Assembly (NCBI GenBank): GCA_937920105.1
Contig: CALETH010000005.1
Location: 1 to 12,295 of the forward strand
Reading direction: 5' to 3'
Length of the DNA: 12,295 bases
DNA from: an uncultured Bacteroidota bacterium
GTDB lineage: Bacteria > Bacteroidota > Ignavibacteria > UBA10030 > UBA8401
Numbering within the stretch: position 1 is the stretch's first letter; the number at the start of each line of letters is the position of its first letter. The notes beneath the pieces are model-generated. The model searched no databases. It saw only the letters and a program-made list of their open reading frames with translations, and had not been told where the DNA came from. Position numbers and translations under genes: made by a program. Below, piece by piece: positions 7,442-12,295 of this stretch.

Positions 7442-7447
7442 AAAAAA
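7394..7447 (-). promoter_or_regulatory. Candidate programmed -1 ribosomal frameshift signal
   Basis: On the minus strand, a heptamer T TTT TTC (7447-7441) sits in the X XXY YYZ register relative to the nuclease-methyltransferase frame. The codons are TCT TTT TTC GTA TAA, so the stop comes two codons after the slip site. A 6-nt spacer (7440-7435) is followed by the stem GCCCTGATTGG (7434-7424) pairing with CCAATCGGGGC (7404-7394): 11 bp with one G-U. The 19-nt loop contains AATAAA and TTTATT, which can form a further 6-bp helix. A -1 slip continues as CGT ATA AGC, exactly the specificity-module frame. No U-tract follows the stem, so it does not look like a terminator. A weak purine stretch, AAAGAGAA (7460-7453), lies just upstream. 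Confidence 0.7.
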
Positions 7448-9225
7448 GAGGGTTCTCTTTGAAATTCTTTGAATTGTTCTAAAATAGAAGGAAGTTCATT
7501 TTCATTTGGTAATTCCCTTCCTGTTGCATCATAGCCAATTCTTTCAGCAATTGCCATAAAAATTGGATAATCTTCAAGCACTTCGTCTTTTGCTTTTCTT
7601 CTTGCGAACACTAAACTACTTTTCACACCTGCTCCAAAATGGCTGAAAGCAAATTGAGGTAAGGAAATGATTGCCGTAATTTGGCATCTTTCTAAAAGTA
7701 AATCCCTAACGTAGGAAAGTGAAGAGTTAGTTAGTATGCCGTCAGGCAATACTAAACCCATTCTTCCTGTTCCTTCTTTCAAAAAGTCAATACATCTTTC
7801 AATAAACAGAATTTCAGTTTTTTGATTTTGTCTGCCTTCTCCTAATTTAAACTGGTCAAGATACTTTTCTTCTTTCTCGGCTTTTCTCACTATTGCACCA
7901 AATGGCGGATTAGCCAAAAGCAAGTCAAAATGATTCTCTTTAAAGCCTTTGTGAATCTTTTTTATGTTCTTGAAAAAGTCTAAGCTGTCAGTGCTGATTA
8001 CGTTTGTATGTCCGTCATCGTGAATAATCATATTCATTTTGCAGATACGGGCAATTTGGTCGTTTATCTCAACTCCATAAAGATTTTTCTTTGCGAAAGT
8101 GTGCCAAATGTCGTGTCCTTCTTCTGCTCCGTAATCTTCAATAGCTTGGTGTCGAACTGTGTCTAATGCAGCAAGCAAAAAGCCACCACTACCACAAGAA
8201 GGGTCAATTACTAAATCTGTGTGTTTGGGTTCTAATAGCTTTACAGCAAAGTCAATGATTGGTCGTGGTGTAAAAAACTGACCCATTTTGCCTTTGAAGT
8301 AGTCAATCATAAACTTTTCAAAAGCAACTCCTTTTGTGTCAAGGTCGGTTTTGTTTAATGCTAAACCTTGTAAGTGTTCTACAACGCTGTAAATTACTTT
8401 TGGCTCAAGACGAATATCTTCTTTGAATACTTCTTCGTCTTGCTTTTTAGCTTCTTGATATATTTCGTCTATTCGTTCTGCAACTTCTAAAGCAGTTTCG
8501 TGTGTTCCAATCTGAAATCGATAAGGTTCATTTCTTTTTGTTCCGTCTTTTTCATCTTTCATTTTGCAGAACAAAAGTTTTGAAACTTCATCAAAAGCTG
8601 TTGTTGGTGCAAGTTTACCACCTTGCCAAACTGTATCGTGGCATTTTTCTAAAGCACTTATTAAATCTTCTCTTGTAACTATTTTTAAATCTTTAGATTT
8701 ATCACCTTTTACAAATTTATATTTTGGTGCTTTTCCATATTTTATAGGAATATCAGCAATTACATTTCTCTCTCTTTCGTTTGGCTTAAATCCTGAAACA
8801 TCAAAGGCGGTTTTTGTATTGCCTGCAACAACAGCAGCATATTTAGAACGAAGACTATTAGCATTACCAAAGGTTTGCTCTATCGCTTGTTTAAATTCTG
8901 CATCAGTGATTCCTTCCTTTTTACATTCTATTACTAGAAAAGGTTCTTTACATTCCTCGTCTGAATAAATAACAATATCTGCTCTATCTTCAGGCGTTCT
9001 TCTTGGAACTGTGATTTCTATATCAATGCGTTTTGCAGAATATTGATAAGTTTGAATAAGTTCTACAAAATAAGAAGCTCTTACTTTTTCTTCTGGATTT
9101 TTGAAACTTGTTTGATAGTCTCTATTACAATGGTAGATTATTTGGCTTTTATCTTTATTGAACGAAATAATTCCGCTTTTCTCTCCATTGGCTATATTTT
9201 GCAAAATTTGTGAAGTATTATTCAT
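7435..9225 (-). CDS. hsdM: Fused PD-(D/E)XK nuclease / N6-adenine DNA methyltransferase (type IIG/BcgI-like RM subunit)
   Basis: 596 aa. The N-terminal region (about 40-140) matches the HsdR N-terminal nuclease domain: 'NPEEKVR' (43-49), D83 in 'RADIVIY', then 'FLVIECKKE' with E100-x-K102, a complete PD-(D/E)XK active-site set. The rest is a HsdM-type adenine methyltransferase: helical domain, 'GQFFTPRPI' (315-323), AdoMet motif I 'DPSCGSGGFL' (341-350), catalytic motif IV 'NPPF' (439-442), and 'LPDGIL' (493-498). One chain can therefore both methylate and cut, as in BcgA-like or type IIG enzymes, and no HsdR helicase gene is nearby. Target choice would come from the downstream specificity module. 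The frame ends on a slippery run just before its stop, so some products may be R-M-S fusions of about 1057 aa. It starts 29 bp after an ABC exporter gene, without a clear Shine-Dalgarno. Confidence 0.9.
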   Translation of the reverse strand: MNNTSQILQNIANGEKSGIISFNKDKSQIIYHCNRDYQTSFKNPEEKVRASYFVELIQTYQYSAKRIDIEITVPRRTPEDRADIVIYSDEECKEPFLVIECKKEGITDAEFKQAIEQTFGNANSLRSKYAAVVAGNTKTAFDVSGFKPNERERNVIADIPIKYGKAPKYKFVKGDKSKDLKIVTREDLISALEKCHDTVWQGGKLAPTTAFDEVSKLLFCKMKDEKDGTKRNEPYRFQIGTHETALEVAERIDEIYQEAKKQDEEVFKEDIRLEPKVIYSVVEHLQGLALNKTDLDTKGVAFEKFMIDYFKGKMGQFFTPRPIIDFAVKLLEPKHTDLVIDPSCGSGGFLLAALDTVRHQAIEDYGAEEGHDIWHTFAKKNLYGVEINDQIARICKMNMIIHDDGHTNVISTDSLDFFKNIKKIHKGFKENHFDLLLANPPFGAIVRKAEKEEKYLDQFKLGEGRQNQKTEILFIERCIDFLKEGTGRMGLVLPDGILTNSSLSYVRDLLLERCQITAIISLPQFAFSHFGAGVKSSLVFARRKAKDEVLEDYPIFMAIAERIGYDATGRELPNENELPSILEQFKEFQREPSFFV

Positions 9226-9254
9226 TACACAATCGTAAAATTATTTATATTTTC

Positions 9255-11015
9255 TTACAACTCCTCAAGTTCTTTTTCCAATAACTGTTTGTGATAGAGT
9301 TCTGCATAAATACCACCACGTTCTACAAGTTCATCGTGAGTTCCTTGTTCGGTAATTGTTCCTTCATTCAATACAATAATCATATCAGCATTTTTTACGG
9401 TGGAAATTCTATGACTGATAATAATGCTTGTTCTTCCCTTCATCACATTTTTCATTTTCTGTAAAATTTCTTCTTCGGTGTGTGTATCCACAGCAGAAAG
9501 AGCATCATCTAAAATGAGAATTTTTGGTTTGCGAAGTATTGCTCTTGCAATACTGGTGCGTTGTTTTTGTCCGCCGGAAAGTGTAATACCTCGTTCACCA
9601 AGCATTGTATCAAATTGCTGCGGAAAATCTACTACATCTTTGCTGATTTGCGAAATTTCTGCTGCTTCGTGAATTTGCTCGCGTGCAATCGTTTCCATTC
9701 CATATCCAATATTTTCATATAATGTATCGGAAAATAAAAATGTTTCTTGCGGAACATATCCAATATTTTTTCGCAAAACTTCCAATGGAATTTCTTTTAT
9801 ATTTTTTCCATCAATTAAAATTTCTCCTTCCGTAACATCATACAATCGTGAAAGTAAATTCACTAAGGTACTTTTTCCTGCTCCGGTATATCCAACAATA
9901 GCTAATGTTTTTCCTGCGGGAATTTTCAAATTGATGTTTATGAGTGATTTTTTTGCCGCATTTTTATGAGCGAAAGAAATATTTTTCAATTCAATTTCTC
10001 CAGAAATTTCTTTTACAGAAAAATCTGTTTTCTCATCATTTTTAATTTCCGGAACAGTATCAAAAATTTTGGAAAGCCGTTTCATAGAAGCAGCACCTTG
10101 CTGTAACATGTTGGTTACCCAGCCAACGGCTATCATTGGCCAAATAAGCATTGTTAGATAGCCAAAAAATGCCGTCAGTGTTCCGATACTAATTTTTCCT
10201 TCTATTGCTTGCACACCTCCAAAATAAATTGCAAGAATAATAGAAAATCCGACAAGCAAAAACATGAGTGGCCACATTAACGCTTGCACTTTTGCTAATA
10301 CTAAATTTTTTTCAAAATAATTTTTGCTGATTTTTTCAAATGTGGAAATTTCATACTCTTCCCGCACAAAAGATTTTACCACGCGGATTCCTGAAAGATT
10401 TTCTTGTGCTCTCGTGGTGAGTACGGAATACTGTTCTTGGCGTTCATTAAATTTTTCGTGAATAATTTTTCCCAATCTATACACAGCAAGCGAAACCAAT
10501 GGCAATGGTATAAGAACAATCAACGTGAGTGACCAATCTTGCATAAACATCAAGGTCAGCGATAATATCAATGTCATTAACGTATCGGTTGGATACATAA
10601 TACCGGGACCGAGAACGTTACGGACTGCACTAATATCATTGGTAGCATGAGCCATTAAATCTCCTGTTGGAGTATTTTGAAAATAACTTAATGGAAGTTT
10701 TTGAATGTGGGAAAGAAAATCGTTTCGTAAATCGTATTCAATTTTGCGGGAAACAACAATAATAGTTTGTCGCGTAAAAAAAGTCATCGTTCCGGAAACC
10801 AATGCAAAACCAACAACTAACACAGCATAAAAAAGTAAATCCGAATGATGCAGTGTGTGAGTTTCAATTCCGGATTTGATGGTATCAATAGCACGTCCGA
10901 TAAAAAGTGGTGTTGCAACAGCAAAAATATTGGCAACAATGACTGTAAGCAGACCGAAATATAATGTAGATTTATACTTTTTTAGGTAAGGAAGAAGTCG
11001 TAAAAGTGGTTTCAT
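9255..11015 (-). CDS. ABC exporter half-transporter, degenerate-site subunit of a heterodimer
   Basis: 586 aa from the ATG at 11015 (MKPLLRLLPYLKKYK). The frame stays open to an upstream ATG at 11069, but that start lies inside the preceding gene's terminator and adds an atypical hydrophobic lead, so I prefer 11015. A six-helix exporter domain (about 15-305) precedes the ATPase domain. Motifs are Walker A 'GYTGAGKST' (375-383), signature 'LSGGQ' (479-483), Walker B 'ILILDD' with aspartate D504 in place of the catalytic glutamate, D-loop 'SAVD' and switch histidine H535. The A-loop reads 'FAH', without the usual tyrosine. These are marks of the degenerate half of heterodimeric exporters. The partner is the half at 4244-6025, now separated by the restriction-modification genes. 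Confidence 0.9.
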   Translation of the reverse strand: MKPLLRLLPYLKKYKSTLYFGLLTVIVANIFAVATPLFIGRAIDTIKSGIETHTLHHSDLLFYAVLVVGFALVSGTMTFFTRQTIIVVSRKIEYDLRNDFLSHIQKLPLSYFQNTPTGDLMAHATNDISAVRNVLGPGIMYPTDTLMTLILSLTLMFMQDWSLTLIVLIPLPLVSLAVYRLGKIIHEKFNERQEQYSVLTTRAQENLSGIRVVKSFVREEYEISTFEKISKNYFEKNLVLAKVQALMWPLMFLLVGFSIILAIYFGGVQAIEGKISIGTLTAFFGYLTMLIWPMIAVGWVTNMLQQGAASMKRLSKIFDTVPEIKNDEKTDFSVKEISGEIELKNISFAHKNAAKKSLININLKIPAGKTLAIVGYTGAGKSTLVNLLSRLYDVTEGEILIDGKNIKEIPLEVLRKNIGYVPQETFLFSDTLYENIGYGMETIAREQIHEAAEISQISKDVVDFPQQFDTMLGERGITLSGGQKQRTSIARAILRKPKILILDDALSAVDTHTEEEILQKMKNVMKGRTSIIISHRISTVKNADMIIVLNEGTITEQGTHDELVERGGIYAELYHKQLLEKELEEL

Positions 11016-11049
11016 AATTTTATAAGATAGGAAAAAAGTGATGGAGTTC

Positions 11050-11095
11050 AAAAAACACAAAAGCCACAAAAGTTTTTATTCTCTTATGGCTTTTT
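11050..11095 (-). terminator. Rho-independent terminator of the LRR/T9SS gene
   Basis: On the minus strand AAAAGCCA (11094-11087) pairs with TGGCTTTT (11066-11059) around a 20-nt loop. The loop can add the pairs TAAG and CTTT. GTG and six Ts (11055-11050) follow. It begins about 20 bp after the LRR gene stop and separates that gene from the ABC/restriction run. The region may allow readthrough, but it argues against using the ATG at 11069 for the ABC gene. Confidence 0.7.
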
Positions 11096-11116
11096 ATACT
11101 TTTTACTTTATACTTC

Positions 11117-12169
11117 TCACTTTAATAACACCATCTTCTTCGTTTCTACAAACTCACCACTTTGCAATCGATAAAAATATATTCCTGCTGGTAAATGTGA
11201 TGCATCAAAATTGATAGTGTACTTTCCTACATTTTGTTTTTCGTTTACTAATGTTGAAATTTCTTTTCCCAAAACATCGTACACTTTTAGATTTACAATT
11301 CCAACATTTGCTATTTGATAATGTATTGTTGTTGTAGGATTAAATGGATTTGGATAGTTTGAGTCTAATTGTGTACTACTTACAATTAATGATTGTTTTT
11401 CTTTTACTGGTGTTGTTGGGGCTAATACAAATTGTGTGTGTGAATCTTTTACTACTGTTCCATTGACATCCAAAGGAAACGGTACAGCCCAGACATAAAC
11501 AGTTGTAAGAAGAGGATTCATATCACATCTAAATTCTTTTAAAACTGTATTTTTACTTATATCTAATGTTGTGAGTTGATTATTATGACATTGTAAATAT
11601 TCTAACAATATATTTTTACTAACATCTAAGACTTTAACTTGAGAAGCATAGCATGTCAAACCTCGTAACTCTACGTTTTTGCTTACATCAAGTGTCATAA
11701 ATTTTGAGCCACCACACCATAAGCTTATTAAGGCAAGATTATGACTTACATCTATTGTTGTAAATTGATTATCATTTCCACTACATTGCAGATATTTTAA
11801 CGCTGTATTTTTACTTACATCCAATGTTATAAGTTGATTAGAATTACAAGATAACTCTTGCAAGTTCACATTTTTACTCACATCTAGTGTTATGAGTTCA
11901 TTACCATTACAATTTAAATACTGCAATGCTGTAAATTCTTCTATTCCTTGAAAATTTTTAATGGATTTTTGAGTTATTTCTAAAGTATCCACAGTGGCAA
12001 TATTGGGGACTACAATAGTATCACCTGTACCTTGGGCAATACCATAATTTATAGCGTGAGTGATGAGTGCCTTCCTAAAGTTTACATCTGGTACATAAAC
12101 ATGTTTTGGTTGTGCTTGTAGTGTTAATGCAATACAAACAAGCATTGCTATTTTTGATAATGTTTTCAT
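11117..12169 (-). CDS. Secreted leucine-rich-repeat protein with type IX secretion sorting domain
   Basis: 350 aa. Residues 1-19 form a signal peptide ('MKTLSKIAMLVCIALTLQA'). An N-terminal cap follows ('VYVPDVNFRKALITHAI', 24-40). Then come about six LRR units with the consensus 'LxxLxCxxNxLxTLDVSKN', whose aspartates are D96, D117, D140, D161, D182 and D203, giving a 21-residue period with one 23-residue unit. After a linker, the C-terminal ~80 residues are a type A T9SS sorting domain: 'NYPNPFNPTTTIHY' (271-284), 'VYDVLGKEISTLVN' (296-309), 'LPAGIYFYRLQSG' (326-338) and 'KKMVLLK'. Such domains send proteins through the outer membrane for release or surface attachment. The repeats suggest protein or surface binding, but the ligand is unknown. 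It has a strong RBS and its own terminator, so it is a single-gene unit. Confidence 0.9.
   Translation of the reverse strand: MKTLSKIAMLVCIALTLQAQPKHVYVPDVNFRKALITHAINYGIAQGTGDTIVVPNIATVDTLEITQKSIKNFQGIEEFTALQYLNCNGNELITLDVSKNVNLQELSCNSNQLITLDVSKNTALKYLQCSGNDNQFTTIDVSHNLALISLWCGGSKFMTLDVSKNVELRGLTCYASQVKVLDVSKNILLEYLQCHNNQLTTLDISKNTVLKEFRCDMNPLLTTVYVWAVPFPLDVNGTVVKDSHTQFVLAPTTPVKEKQSLIVSSTQLDSNYPNPFNPTTTIHYQIANVGIVNLKVYDVLGKEISTLVNEKQNVGKYTINFDASHLPAGIYFYRLQSGEFVETKKMVLLK
11498..11926 (-). repeat. Degenerate 63-bp tandem repeats encoding LRR units
   Basis: The LRR segment is built from about six units of roughly 63 bp. Each encodes a 'LDVSKN'-type core; variants are 'IDVSHN' in unit 3 and 'LDISKN' in unit 6. 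Unit 3 is two codons longer. On the + strand the recurring words are ACATCTA or ACATCCA followed by GT and a variable tail. The copies have diverged, so this is an old expansion rather than a fresh one. Confidence 0.75.
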
Positions 12170-12179
12170 AAAATCCTCC
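12170..12179 (-). promoter_or_regulatory. Strong Shine-Dalgarno of the LRR/T9SS gene
   Basis: On the minus strand GGAGG (12179-12175) lies 5 bases (ATTTT) before the ATG at 12169. It is the only near-perfect anti-16S match among the starts in this window and fixes the start of this gene. The signal peptide beginning at that ATG agrees. Confidence 0.85.
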
Positions 12180-12202
12180 GTTAAAATTTAATTAATATTA
12201 TT

Positions 12203-12251
12203 TATTAGTGAAGTTATAAAAACTTCACTAATACAATAATCAACTATTGTA
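12203..12251. repeat. Two inverted repeats in the upstream region of the LRR gene
   Basis: A perfect 13-bp inverted repeat, TATTAGTGAAGTT (12203-12215) and AACTTCACTAATA (12221-12233), has a 5-nt centre. One base away, TACAATA (12232-12238) and TATTGTA (12245-12251) form a second 7-bp inverted repeat. No T-run follows the large stem on either strand, so a plain terminator is unlikely. It could be an operator, a 5' UTR stem, or the tail of an upstream gene's terminator. I could not identify a convincing promoter around it. Confidence 0.6.
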
Positions 12252-12295
12252 CCAAACTATTATCTACATTTTTAGAGAGATTTTACATTTTTATA

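Noticed and set aside
6026..9254. Direct repeats flanking the restriction cassette as insertion footprints
   Set aside because: The two junctions share only short A/T-rich words (AATTTTA, TTGTGTAA versus TTGTATAA), expected by chance at this base composition.
11016..11069. Longer start for the degenerate-site ABC half at 11069, giving 18 extra residues
   Set aside because: The extra part is encoded by the terminator stem and loop of the preceding gene, is unlike exporter N-termini, and the internal ATG at 11015 begins the typical 'MKPLLRLLPYLKKYK' segment.
12239..12295. A sigma-70 type promoter around TACAAT (minus strand 12251-12246) for the LRR gene
   Set aside because: A -10-like word is present but no credible -35 box or Bacteroidota-type TTTG element lies at the right spacing.

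Overview
The window is AT-rich and gene-dense. It most likely comes from a chromosome of the FCB (Bacteroidota/Chlorobi/Ignavibacteria) group. The secreted leucine-rich-repeat protein at the right end carries a type IX secretion sorting domain with the 'NYPNPFNPTTTIHY' form that is common in Ignavibacteria/Kapabacteria-like bacteria. Most starts lack a strong Shine-Dalgarno, which also fits. The exact taxon is inferred.

Left edge (1-535, + strand): the 3' end of a probable HmuY-like secreted heme-binding protein, a good intrinsic terminator, then a small MIP18/DUF59 iron-sulfur assembly factor. Everything from 538 to 12169 lies on the minus strand. In transcription order (right to left) it reads: a secreted LRR/T9SS protein with its own strong RBS and terminator; one half of a heterodimeric ABC exporter (degenerate ATPase site); a restriction-modification cassette made of a fused nuclease-methyltransferase and a specificity module; the other ABC half (consensus catalytic glutamate); class I fructose-1,6-bisphosphatase; an unknown single-pass membrane/coiled-coil protein overlapping a KilA-N domain gene; and finally FixH/CcoH overlapping a TauE/SafE-like transporter, both accessory to cbb3 oxidase biogenesis.

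The main result is in the restriction-modification cassette. The nuclease-methyltransferase frame ends on a classic -1 slippery heptamer (T TTT TTC) two codons before its stop. Six bases later comes an 11-bp stem (one G-U) whose loop can form a second 6-bp helix. A -1 slip enters exactly the specificity-subunit frame, which has no ATG, GTG or TTG start upstream of a GTG that would cut off its conserved N-terminal 'RFDPHFF' motif. The locus therefore looks set to make both a 596-aa nuclease-methyltransferase and a roughly 1057-aa nuclease-methyltransferase-specificity fusion by programmed frameshifting. A true single-base loss (T7 to T6) or a sequencing error is the alternative.

Two accessory cassettes sit inside tight minus-strand gene runs. 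The restriction genes separate the two complementary halves of one ABC exporter, with gaps of 29 and 27 bp. The KilA-N pair sits between fbp and fixH. This suggests insertion of accessory modules that are co-transcribed with housekeeping genes. No RNA genes, CRISPR array or insertion sequence were seen, and there is no gene-free stretch over 300 bases.
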